Position numbers and translations under genes: made by a program
Notes under the pieces: generated by a model
The model's input: only the letters and a program-made list of their open reading frames with translations
What the model was told of the DNA's origin: nothing
Database searches by the model: none
Origin: Desulfobacteraceae bacterium
GTDB taxonomy: Bacteria; Desulfobacterota; Desulfobacteria; Desulfobacterales; DAOWNP01
Assembly: GCA_030642545.1 (NCBI GenBank)
Contig: DAOWNP010000038.1
Coordinates: 1-11,834, forward strand
Direction of reading: 5' to 3'
Length of the DNA stretch: 11,834 nt
Shown: positions 1 to 6,822 of the stretch, piece by piece
Numbering within the stretch: the first letter of the stretch is position 1
How the letters are laid out: each line of letters begins with the position of its first letter

Positions 1-521
1 AACCACGCATTGGCACCTGCATATTGGAAAAAAGCAAGTATCCCGCCAATTAGAGGTATTCCTATAAGAATGGACAGGGTTCCTCCTTTTAGTATATCGG
101 TTAAAAATATTTTTACAGTGGTTTTATTGAACCCAAATTTTTTTTCAATTACAAAAGTATTATAAACAGAAAAAGGAAGGCTTAAGATAGTTTTTGATAG
201 TGCAAGTATGCCTATATAAATAATTCCGGTTGTAACCGGTCCAAAGTTAAAAGATCTTACATAACAGTCTAATACCTCAAAGCCTTTTAAAAACCAGAAA
301 ATAAGAGTTATTGATATGCTAAAAGCTGATGTGATTAATTCAAAGCTTGTAGTTGTTTTTAGATATTTTTGAGATTTTTTATACTCTTTTTCCGGATAGA
401 TTCCGGAAAATTCATAAGGCAGGTTTGTTTTAATTGTCTTTATGTTCAAAATATCAGCAAAAAGCTGAATTAAAAAATCTGAAATTAAGCTAAAAAGAAT
501 GATAATTGCTATGAGGTTCAT
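1..521 (-). CDS. M48-family CAAX-protease (Ste24-like) N-terminal part, truncated by window edge
   Basis: Reading the minus strand from an ATG at 521 gives 173 residues with no stop before the window ends at base 1. The protein starts in a hydrophobic helix (residues about 3-25). It then has a soluble segment with 'LPYEFSGIYPEKEYKKSQ' (34-51), further hydrophobic stretches at about 58-84, 95-117 and 146-168, and the motif 'FVIEKKFGFNKTT' (123-135). These match the N-terminal membrane domain of Ste24/CAAX prenyl protease 1 (Peptidase_M48_N). That family is usually about 410-420 residues, so more than half the gene, including the zinc-binding HExxH site, lies outside the window and activity cannot be judged. 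A weak ribosome-binding site (GGAAAA, 5 nt before the ATG on the minus strand) supports the start. In bacteria these are inner-membrane zinc proteases probably acting in membrane protein quality control. The gene is transcribed divergently from der. Confidence 0.85.
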   Translation of the reverse strand, partial: MNLIAIIILFSLISDFLIQLFADILNIKTIKTNLPYEFSGIYPEKEYKKSQKYLKTTTSFELITSAFSISITLIFWFLKGFEVLDCYVRSFNFGPVTTGIIYIGILALSKTILSLPFSVYNTFVIEKKFGFNKTTVKIFLTDILKGGTLSILIGIPLIGGILAFFQYAGANAW

Positions 522-720
522 ATTAATTTTCCATATAAAGTTGTTGTATCTATTAATCTTACTATAATTAGTTTATTAATAATTATTTATAGATGTTGAT
601 TATAAATTTCTATTTTGATAAAAGCACTAATAATTATTATTAATAAAGTATTAATTAATCAGGAATATATAATATAAAATATTTAATTTTTCAATCTGTT
701 TTAAAAAAAGTATATAAAAT
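522..720. promoter_or_regulatory. Divergent AT-rich spacer between the M48 protease gene and der
   Basis: This 199-base spacer separates two divergently transcribed genes, so it must hold promoters for both directions. By hand count it is about 13% G+C, well below the coding sequence. On the plus strand TTGATA (615-620) followed after 17 nt by TATTAA (638-643) is a possible but mediocre sigma-70 pair for der. An isolated TATAAT at 668-673 has no good -35 partner. The sequence just before der (A-run, then TATATAAAAT) lacks a clear Shine-Dalgarno sequence. In sequence this AT-rich such matches arise easily by chance, so no single promoter is assigned with confidence. No small gene is visible. 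Confidence 0.4.
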
Positions 721-2091
721 ATGAAACAAGTTGTAGCTATAATAGGCAGGCCAAATGTTGGTAAATCCACATTTTTTAATAGAATAACGAGATCGAGACA
801 GGCAATAGTAAATGATCTTCCTGGTATTACAAGAGACAGGAATTATAAGGAGACATCATGGAATAATAAAGAATTTATAGTAGTTGATACAGGCGGGTTT
901 ATTTCAAATGATGAAGATGGATTTGCAGGTCAGATTCATTTTCAGGTAAAAGAGGCTATAAATCAGGCAGATATTGTTATTTTTATTCTTGATGGAAAGT
1001 TTGGAGTATCTCCCTATGATATAGATATTATAGAAATATTAAGAGAAATTCCTGAAAAAATTGTATTTTATGTGGTAAATAAAATTGATGGAATGGAAAA
1101 AGAGGTGAATCTGTATGATTTTTACTCTCTCGGAGTAGAACCTCTGTATTCCCTGTCTGCTGAGCATGGATATGGAATAAATGATTTTATGGATACATTA
1201 ACGAGAAAACTTCCGGAAGTTGTTGAAAATGACATTGATGATGAAGTTGTAAAGATTGCTGTTGTTGGCAGGCCAAATGCAGGCAAATCATCTTTGATTA
1301 ATCGTATTCTAAAAGAAAAACGATTACTGGTAAGTGATGTTCCCGGTACAACAAGAGATTCTATAGATACTTTTTGCAAAATAGATAACAATCTTTATCT
1401 GCTTATTGATACAGCCGGAATCCGTAGAAAAGGAAAAGTCTCATTTAAAATTGAAAAATTTTCAATAATAAAAGCCTTAAAATCATTAGATCGTTGTGAT
1501 ATTGCATTGATTCTTGTAGATTCATCAGAAGGAGTTACAGATCAGGATGTAAGGATTGCAGGTTATGCTCATGAAAGGGGTTGCGGATGCCTGTTTTTAT
1601 TAAACAAGTGGGATCTTGTAGAAAAAGATTCAAAAAGTGTAAAACGCTATGTTGAGCAATTAAAAGATGATGCTAAATTTTTAAATTTTGCTCCTGCATT
1701 GACTATATCAGCATTAACAGGATTAAGAACCCATAAGATTTTTAATCTTGTAAATCAGATTTACAAGCAGTATGAAACAAGAATAACAACAGGAAAAGTA
1801 AACCAGATAATAGAAAAAGCTGTGCAAAGAAATGAGCCTTCTTTATATCGGGGCAGGCGTATAAAATTTCTTTATTCTGCTCAGATATCAACAAAGCCGC
1901 CTACAATTGTCTGTTTTGTAAATTATCCTGAAGCCGTGCATTTTTCATATAAAAGATATCTGATGAATCGTTTTAGAGAAGCCACAGGTCTTGATAAAGT
2001 ACCTATCCGTATTTTTTTCAAAAAAAGAACTCAAAAAATTAAATTTGGAAAAACAAGAAGCGGCAGGGAGATAAGAAGTAAAATAGAGTAA
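721..2091 (+). CDS. der: Ribosome-assembly GTPase Der (EngA)
   Basis: Essential double-GTPase that acts in late assembly of the 50S ribosomal subunit in the cytoplasm. The 456-residue length is normal. The first G domain shows the P-loop GRPNVGKS (9-16), TRDR switch I (37-40), DTGG (56-59), NKID (120-123) and SAEHG (146-150). The second shows GRPNAGKS (183-190), TTRD (210-213), DTAG (230-233), NKWD (295-298) and SAL (330-332). The C-terminal KH-like domain (about 355-440) ends in the family-typical 'PIRIFFKKR' and a basic tail. Two GTPase domains in tandem plus the KH domain are unique to Der. The ATG at 721 puts the first P-loop at the family's usual distance from the N-terminus, although no Shine-Dalgarno is evident. 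rarA follows within about 50 bases in the same direction, so the two may be co-transcribed. All nucleotide-binding motifs are intact. Confidence 0.97.
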   Translation: MKQVVAIIGRPNVGKSTFFNRITRSRQAIVNDLPGITRDRNYKETSWNNKEFIVVDTGGFISNDEDGFAGQIHFQVKEAINQADIVIFILDGKFGVSPYDIDIIEILREIPEKIVFYVVNKIDGMEKEVNLYDFYSLGVEPLYSLSAEHGYGINDFMDTLTRKLPEVVENDIDDEVVKIAVVGRPNAGKSSLINRILKEKRLLVSDVPGTTRDSIDTFCKIDNNLYLLIDTAGIRRKGKVSFKIEKFSIIKALKSLDRCDIALILVDSSEGVTDQDVRIAGYAHERGCGCLFLLNKWDLVEKDSKSVKRYVEQLKDDAKFLNFAPALTISALTGLRTHKIFNLVNQIYKQYETRITTGKVNQIIEKAVQRNEPSLYRGRRIKFLYSAQISTKPPTIVCFVNYPEAVHFSYKRYLMNRFREATGLDKVPIRIFFKKRTQKIKFGKTRSGREIRSKIE

Positions 2092-2126
2092 TATAGAGTA
2101 TTTGATACGCAGCTTTTTAGGGAAGT

Positions 2127-2131
2127 GGAAG
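2127..2131 (+). promoter_or_regulatory. Ribosome-binding site favouring the ATG start of rarA
   Basis: GGAAG lies 8 nt before the ATG at 2140. The longer alternative start, GTG at 2125, has its purine run (AGGGAA, 2119-2124) directly abutting the start codon, which is too close for normal initiation. The ATG is therefore preferred. Confidence 0.55.
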
Positions 2132-2139
2132 AAAAGAGT

Positions 2140-3456
2140 ATGGAGATTCCTCTGTCAGAGAAAATGCGGCCTGAAACATTAGATGATTTTATTGGTCAGA
2201 ATCATATTATGGGTCAAAGTGCTGTTTTGCAAAAAGCAATAAAAGAGGATAAAATTTTTCCCATGATTTTGTGGGGACCTCCTGGATGCGGGAAAACTTC
2301 TCTTGCAAATATTATTGCAAATAAAACGAGATCTGAATTTATTCAGATTTCAGCTGTACTCTCTAATGTAAAAGAGATCAGATCTGTTATTGAAAATGCA
2401 AAAAAGCAGCTTTTCAATTTTAGAAAAAAAACAATTTTTTTTGTAGATGAGATACACAGATTTTCCAAATCTCAGCAGGATGCATTTCTTAAACATGTTG
2501 AAAATGGGTTAATAACACTAATAGGTGCTACAACCCAAAATCCTTCTTATGAAATTATACCGGCACTGCTTTCAAGATGCAGAGTGTTTACTTTTAATTC
2601 TCATAGTAAAACAGATATTATTAAAATATTAAATCGTGCAATTTCTGATAAAGTTAATGGTTTAGGCAGGCTAAATCTTGAATTTGATTCAGATGCTTTA
2701 TCATATATCATTAAAACATCTGATGGGGATGTTCGAACTGCGTTAAACAGCCTTGAACTTGCAGCTTTTTATATAAACAAACAGTGTGAGTATAAAGAAG
2801 ATAAAAAAAGAGTAACTCTTGCTGATATAGAAGAGATGCTTCAAAAGAAAATGCTTTTGTATGATAAATCAGGAGAAGAACACTATAATCTGATTTCGGC
2901 ATTTCATAAAAGCTTGAGAGGCAGTGATCCTGATGCTGCTATATACTGGATTGCAAGAATGCTTCTTGCAGGAGAAGACCCTTTATATATAGCAAGAAGA
3001 ATGGTTCGTTTTGCATCAGAAGATATTGGTCTGGCAGATAATAATGCTTTGAGTGTTGCATTAAATGCTCTGGAGGCTTTCAGGTTTTTAGGGTATCCGG
3101 AAGGAGAAGGAGCTCTTGTTCAGGCTGCTGTATATCTTGCTACAGCACCAAAAAGCAATGCTATCTATACAGCTTATAAAAAAGTTGTTAAAATTGTGGA
3201 TAATACAGGTACACTTCCTGTCCCGCATCATATTAGAAATGCTTCTACAAAGCTTATGGAAAACTTGGGTTATGGGAAAGGATATAAATATGCACATAAT
3301 TATAAAGGAGCTTATGTACCACAAGACTACCTGCCTGAAAAAATACAAAGCCATGAGTTTTATAAACCTTCTGACAGAGGATACGAAAAAATTATAAAAC
3401 AGAGGTTAGATGCCTGGAAAGCTCTAAAAAAATCTATAAAAAAGTACTCTTCGTAA
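2140..3456 (+). CDS. rarA: Replication-associated recombination protein A (RarA/MgsA), AAA+ ATPase
   Basis: AAA+ ATPase of the RarA/MgsA/WRNIP1 family, related to clamp-loader subunits, which acts at stalled replication forks. From the ATG at 2140 the protein has 438 residues, normal for the family. Visible features are the N-terminal 'PLSEKMRPETLDDFIGQ' (4-20), Walker A GPPGCGKTS (46-54), Walker B FFVDEIHRF (100-108), sensor-1 region ATTQNPSYE (130-138) and the arginine-finger segment LLSRCRVF (143-150). The C-terminal half carries the MgsA-type oligomerisation region, including 'GSDPDAAIYWIARML' and 'RRMVRFASEDIGLAD'. A GTG at 2125 would add five residues, but Shine-Dalgarno spacing favours 2140. 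The gene sits 48 bases after der on the same strand and probably shares its transcript. Nothing appears broken. A 93-codon open frame inside it (3116-3397) is an out-of-frame shadow. Confidence 0.95.
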   Translation: MEIPLSEKMRPETLDDFIGQNHIMGQSAVLQKAIKEDKIFPMILWGPPGCGKTSLANIIANKTRSEFIQISAVLSNVKEIRSVIENAKKQLFNFRKKTIFFVDEIHRFSKSQQDAFLKHVENGLITLIGATTQNPSYEIIPALLSRCRVFTFNSHSKTDIIKILNRAISDKVNGLGRLNLEFDSDALSYIIKTSDGDVRTALNSLELAAFYINKQCEYKEDKKRVTLADIEEMLQKKMLLYDKSGEEHYNLISAFHKSLRGSDPDAAIYWIARMLLAGEDPLYIARRMVRFASEDIGLADNNALSVALNALEAFRFLGYPEGEGALVQAAVYLATAPKSNAIYTAYKKVVKIVDNTGTLPVPHHIRNASTKLMENLGYGKGYKYAHNYKGAYVPQDYLPEKIQSHEFYKPSDRGYEKIIKQRLDAWKALKKSIKKYSS

Positions 3457-3464
3457 TTTTTTTT
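3438..3464 (+). terminator. Weak possible intrinsic terminator overlapping the rarA stop
   Basis: Six A's (3438-3443) can pair with part of an eight-T run (3457-3464). An inner TAC/GTA stem closes a five-base TCTTC loop, with one G-A mismatch between the two stems. The structure spans the rarA stop codon. Nearly all its pairs are A-U, so it would be weak. Its position before a separate promoter region is what makes it worth noting. Confidence 0.25.
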
Positions 3465-3484
3465 ACTCTTTATATATTAAATTC

Positions 3485-3513
3485 TTGAATAAACTTTATA
3501 ATTTTACTATACT
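3485..3513 (+). promoter_or_regulatory. Candidate sigma-70 promoter for the TonB receptor gene
   Basis: TTGAAT (3485-3490) and TATACT (3508-3513) are separated by exactly 17 nt. They match four of six bases of the -35 consensus and five of six of the -10 consensus. The pair lies about 115 bases before the receptor's start codon and would give a leader of roughly 105 bases containing the palindrome at 3530-3545. It is the best promoter-like pair I found in this spacer, but the AT-richness makes chance matches likely. Confidence 0.4.
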
Positions 3514-3529
3514 GCTTTTAACTAATGAA

Positions 3530-3545
3530 ATAGATATTTATCTAT
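3530..3545. repeat. 16-bp perfect palindrome in the TonB receptor leader (possible operator)
   Basis: The sequence ATAGATATTTATCTAT has two perfect 7-bp arms around a central TT. It lies 17 bases downstream of the candidate -10 box, where a repressor site could block transcription of the receptor gene. It does not match the classical Fur box, and no known regulator is assigned. Short A/T palindromes are common by chance at this base composition. Confidence 0.35.
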
Positions 3546-3626
3546 CCTCTTGATAATATAATTATTTCCAGCTTTTTTTTAAAAATCTTAAATCTTCATT
3601 TAAATTAAAATATGAGAATATATGTT

Positions 3627-5624
3627 ATGAAAAAAGCAAAATTATTGTTTTTTATATGCTTTGTATTGTTTTATAGTACAGCTTTATGTGGTCAAGAGAT
3701 AACAGAGGAGTTTCTTTTTGAGGAAATTCCCATGGTATCTATAGCAACACAGAGTGAACATGAAGTATTAGATGCTCCGGGCACTGTTACTGTGGTTACA
3801 GGAGAACAATTAAAAAAGATGGGAATATCAACTCTTGGGGAGTATTTTTCAAGAGTACCGGGTTTTGCGACTTCTATTAATTATGTAAGAGACACAGAAT
3901 TGGAAGTTCGGGGAATAAAAACGCTTTTTTCAGAAAAAATAAAGTTTATGATAGATGGGCACTCTGTAAATTCTCCGCATACAGGATCTGCTGTTAGAAT
4001 TTTTTCAGAGTTTGATATTGTACCAATATCGTACATAAAGCAGGTGGAGATAATAAGAGGACCTGGTTCTGCTCTTTATGGAACAAGTGCTTTTCTTGCT
4101 GTTATCAATATTATAACAAAAAATCCAGATGACATAAATGGAGTAAGCGTGAAGTTTTTTAAACAAGAGTTCGGATTTGAAACCCAGGAGATTTTATTTG
4201 GTAATCAATGGGGAGATTTTGGTATATCAGGATCTATGGAATTTAAAGATAAAGATTATGAAGAGGTTTATATTGAATCAGATGCATTAGGTCAAAGCGG
4301 ATATACAAATTCTTACTTAGATTCAAAAGATATCAATTTAAAGACTAATTATAAAGATTTTACTTTATTTTTTAAACACTATGACAAATCTAAAGGTCCT
4401 TATGTGGGTTATAGTTATATGTTAAACGATGAAACTAACTTAGACTTTACATACTCTTTTGCTGAGATCAATTTTGAAAAACAGATTTTTGAAAAGATTA
4501 ATTTTTTTTCAAAAGTATACTACAATAATTATGATTTTGATCTGTTTTATGAGGTTATTCCTAACAGAAATTATGTAAATGTCTCTTATGAAGATATGAA
4601 TATTGGTTCTGAAATAAGGGTAGATAGAGAGATTATGGATAAACATCATGTGACTCTCGGTGCTTTTTTTGAAAAATTTGAAAGAAAAAAACTTGGTGTT
4701 AGAGGTAATTTTTTAACTTTAGATGAAATACTTGATGAATGGTTTGAGATAGAGGGGTACAGCCCTTTAGGAAACTGGAACAAGTATGATGCAAAACAAG
4801 ATATATTTGCACTGTATTTTCAGGATGAGATAAATGAAATTATAGATAATGTTAAACTAACTATCGGATGTCGTTATGATAATTATAGTATTTCAGGCTC
4901 ATCTTTTAACTGGCGGACAGGTATAAACTGGAAAGTTGCTGATAATACAACTGTCAAATGTCTTTATGGAAAAGCATTTAGAGCTCCGACCTTTGAAGAG
5001 CTGTATAATACAACTGTGGAAACTTTAGTGGGTAATGAGAATTTAAAACCAGAAATTATTCAAACTGTAGAAACAGGAATTTATCATTATATTAACGATT
5101 TAATACAAATTGACATAAACTTTTTTTACAGTGAGATAAAAGACCTTATTTCAACTTCAGGTGTAAAATACGAGAATACTGGAGAAGTAGAATCTTTTGG
5201 TAGTGAAATTGAGATAAAAGGTCATTTTAATAAAAATGCTGGTTATTATGCTAATTATAGTTTTGCAGATACTGAAGATAAATTAACCGGTGAAGATCGT
5301 CCTAATGTTGCAAAACACAAAGCAAATATTGGCGGTGATTTTAAAATCAGTCAAAATATTAATATTAATGCAAATTTTTATGTATGCGGCAAGAAAAGCA
5401 GAGCAAAAGGTGATCCCAGAGATGATGTTGACTCTTATACAAAATTAGATACAACTGTTTTAATACAAGATCTTATCCCGGGTCTTGAAATCAGTGTGTC
5501 TGTAAAAAACCTGTTTGATACAACATATTATGATCCGTCACCCAATGCTTTAACAACTGGAATGTATAGTGATTTTCCTGTAGAAGGAAGACTTTTTAGT
5601 GTTTCTGTTGAGTATAAATTTTAA
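3627..5624 (+). CDS. TonB-dependent outer-membrane receptor
   Basis: Outer-membrane gated channel that imports a scarce ligand (siderophore-, cobalamin- or haem-like) using TonB/ExbBD energy; the ligand is not predictable from sequence alone. From the ATG at 3627 it has 665 residues. It begins with a signal peptide (MKKAK, then a hydrophobic stretch to about 20, cleavage near 'ALCGQ'). The plug domain (about 45-165) includes 'PGTVTVVTGEQLKKMG', 'VRGI' (94-97), 'FMIDG' (107-111) and 'EIIRGPGSALYG' (141-152). The beta-barrel fills the rest, with the typical 'GKAFRAPTFEELY' and 'GNENLKPE' near 450-475 and the C-terminal strand 'SVSVEYKF' ending in Phe. An upstream in-frame ATG at 3612 would add MRIYV before the natural signal-peptide start; GAGA at 3614-3617 suits 3627 better. 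No tonB, exbB or exbD gene lies in the window. An A/T-only inverted repeat spans the stop codon (5616-5624 and 5631-5639). Confidence 0.93.
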   Translation: MKKAKLLFFICFVLFYSTALCGQEITEEFLFEEIPMVSIATQSEHEVLDAPGTVTVVTGEQLKKMGISTLGEYFSRVPGFATSINYVRDTELEVRGIKTLFSEKIKFMIDGHSVNSPHTGSAVRIFSEFDIVPISYIKQVEIIRGPGSALYGTSAFLAVINIITKNPDDINGVSVKFFKQEFGFETQEILFGNQWGDFGISGSMEFKDKDYEEVYIESDALGQSGYTNSYLDSKDINLKTNYKDFTLFFKHYDKSKGPYVGYSYMLNDETNLDFTYSFAEINFEKQIFEKINFFSKVYYNNYDFDLFYEVIPNRNYVNVSYEDMNIGSEIRVDREIMDKHHVTLGAFFEKFERKKLGVRGNFLTLDEILDEWFEIEGYSPLGNWNKYDAKQDIFALYFQDEINEIIDNVKLTIGCRYDNYSISGSSFNWRTGINWKVADNTTVKCLYGKAFRAPTFEELYNTTVETLVGNENLKPEIIQTVETGIYHYINDLIQIDINFFYSEIKDLISTSGVKYENTGEVESFGSEIEIKGHFNKNAGYYANYSFADTEDKLTGEDRPNVAKHKANIGGDFKISQNININANFYVCGKKSRAKGDPRDDVDSYTKLDTTVLIQDLIPGLEISVSVKNLFDTTYYDPSPNALTTGMYSDFPVEGRLFSVSVEYKF

Positions 5625-5737
5625 ACTTTATTAAAATTTCTAAGGAATGTGGATGAAATAGCTTCTACAAACAGGCACATAGATTGAGGTTAGAATTGTC
5701 TGATCTGAAAACTCAAAATAAGTCGGGAAAATTTTCT

Positions 5738-5841
5738 ATGAGAAAAACAGGATTGTTATTTTTTATCTGTTTTATAATTCTTCTTTATATTGTATGGAGA
5801 TAATAGAGGAATTTCTTTTTTCTGCAAATTATAAATTTTAA
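5738..5841 (+). pseudogene. Remnant of a second TonB-dependent receptor gene (both ends kept, middle lost)
   Basis: Starting at ATG 5738 the sequence reads 'MRKTGLLFFICFIILLYIVWR' then TAA at 5801-5803. This closely resembles the signal peptide of the intact receptor 113 bases upstream ('MKKAKLLFFICFVLFYS'). A net loss of about 10 bases relative to the intact gene shifts the frame. In the next frame (5797-5841) the DNA reads 'EIIEEFLF', matching the intact receptor's mature N-terminus 'EITEEFLF' (residues 24-31). It then runs straight into 'SANYKF' and TAA, which resembles the intact C-terminus 'SVEYKF' and shares 12 identical bases (tataaattttaa). The simplest reading is a duplicated or paralogous receptor gene that lost nearly its whole plug and barrel. 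The N-terminal match is strong. The C-terminal match is short and A/T-only, so it could be chance. Confidence 0.6.
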
Positions 5842-5859
5842 TCTGTATTGTATAAACAC

Positions 5860-5864
5860 AGGAA
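5860..5864 (+). promoter_or_regulatory. Ribosome-binding site supporting a TTG start
   Basis: AGGAA lies 7 nt before the TTG at 5872. This spacing supports initiation at the rare TTG codon, which yields a complete signal peptide. The next ATG (5914) would cut the signal sequence in half. Confidence 0.6.
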
Positions 5865-5871
5865 TTTGTAA

Positions 5872-6822
5872 TTGAATAAAATAATTTTTTATATATCAGT
5901 TATATGTGTATTTATGCTGTGTTTTGGTCAGTATATTTTAGCTGATGAACAAAAAAATGTGAAAATAGTTATAATAAAAAGCAGAGATATAGCTCCTTAT
6001 AATGATGCTGCTTTTGCATTTATTTCTAAAACACAAAAAAACGCAGATTATTTATTCCTGTTTATTGATAAAAAAAATAGCAGCAAAGATCTGTTATCAC
6101 AAATAATAAAGTTTGATCCAGTTGTTATAACTACTTTTGGCACATCTGCTACAAGATGGGCAAAAGCAAATTGCGATACTATTCCTATTGTATTTTCAGT
6201 AATTTTAAATCCGGTAGGATTAAAAATAATACCTGAAAAAAGAGACAAAAGCAGCAGACTTGCAGGAGTTGTTTTAGATATACCAATAAAAACACAGGTT
6301 ATATGGATTAAAAAAGTTTTACCTGATGCAAAAAATATAGGGATATTATATAGTAATGAAAATATAGAGAATTATATTCAAAGATTTTCAGATTATTTAA
6401 AAACTTCATGTACTATATGTTTTTTAAGGACTAAAAAAGTATTGTCAATAGGAAATATTGTAGATAACTTAAAAGTTTTAAATCAAAAAATGGATATTCT
6501 TGTTGGTGTTTATGATTCTTTTATTTATAATCAAAGGACAATAAGACAAATCCTTTTATTTACCTTAAGGAACAGAGTCCCCTTTATGGGTGTTTCGCCG
6601 CAATATGTAAAGGCTGGAGCACTTTTTTCAATTTCAGCTGATTTTAAAGATCAGGGAAATCAAGCAGCAGAATTAGTACAAATGGTAATAGATGGTAAAA
6701 AACCTTTTGATATTCCTCTAAGGTATCCGAATGAAATTATTTTGAGTATAAATAGAAATACTGTAAAAAGATTAGATATTAAACTCTCTGAAGAAGTATT
6801 AAAAAATGTTGTATTATACTAA
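5872..6822 (+). CDS. Periplasmic substrate-binding protein, ABC_sub_bind (PF04392) type
   Basis: Predicted secreted two-lobed binding protein of 316 residues, a normal length for this family. It starts at TTG with a good ribosome-binding site. A signal peptide covers about residues 1-24, with likely cleavage after 'YILA'. Family-typical segments include 'VVITTFGTSATRWAK' (84-98), 'IPIVFSVILNPVGLKI' (104-119), 'RLAGVVLDIPIKTQ' (129-142), 'KNIGILYSNEN' (154-164), 'VPFMGVSPQYVKAGALFSIS' (236-255) and the C-terminal 'QAAELVQMVIDGKKP' (264-278). Known members bind small ligands such as aromatic amino acids for ABC importers, but no permease or ATPase gene is present here. Instead the 3' end overlaps the sensor kinase gene by 17 nt. 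I infer a sensory role, delivering ligand information to the kinase's periplasmic domain. The ligand is unknown. Confidence 0.85.
   Translation: MNKIIFYISVICVFMLCFGQYILADEQKNVKIVIIKSRDIAPYNDAAFAFISKTQKNADYLFLFIDKKNSSKDLLSQIIKFDPVVITTFGTSATRWAKANCDTIPIVFSVILNPVGLKIIPEKRDKSSRLAGVVLDIPIKTQVIWIKKVLPDAKNIGILYSNENIENYIQRFSDYLKTSCTICFLRTKKVLSIGNIVDNLKVLNQKMDILVGVYDSFIYNQRTIRQILLFTLRNRVPFMGVSPQYVKAGALFSISADFKDQGNQAAELVQMVIDGKKPFDIPLRYPNEIILSINRNTVKRLDIKLSEEVLKNVVLY

Noticed and set aside
1122..1391. 89-codon minus-strand open frame inside der
   Set aside because: It is antisense to the conserved middle of der (end of the first and start of the second G domain), with no recognisable product or ribosome-binding site. 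The other minus-strand frames inside rarA, the binding protein and the kinases were rejected for the same reason.
3116..3397. 93-codon plus-strand open frame inside rarA
   Set aside because: It is out of frame with an intact rarA and overlaps its conserved C-terminal domain. The product resembles no family and has the Leu/Ile/Lys bias expected of a shadow frame.
3557..3562. Perfect TATAAT box before the TonB receptor
   Set aside because: The sequence 17 nt upstream (ATATTT) is not a -35 element, and the TTGATA at 3550-3555 is directly adjacent. The 3485-3513 pair is better spaced.
5616..5639. 9-bp A/T-only inverted repeat spanning the receptor stop codon, considered as a terminator
   Set aside because: The stem contains no G-C pairs and is followed by CTAAGG rather than a T-run, so it does not qualify as an intrinsic terminator.
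5625..5737. Possible cobalamin or other riboswitch in the spacer near the TonB receptor
   Set aside because: No conserved cobalamin-box or other recognisable aptamer core was visible. Only a 5-bp stem with a large loop can be drawn.
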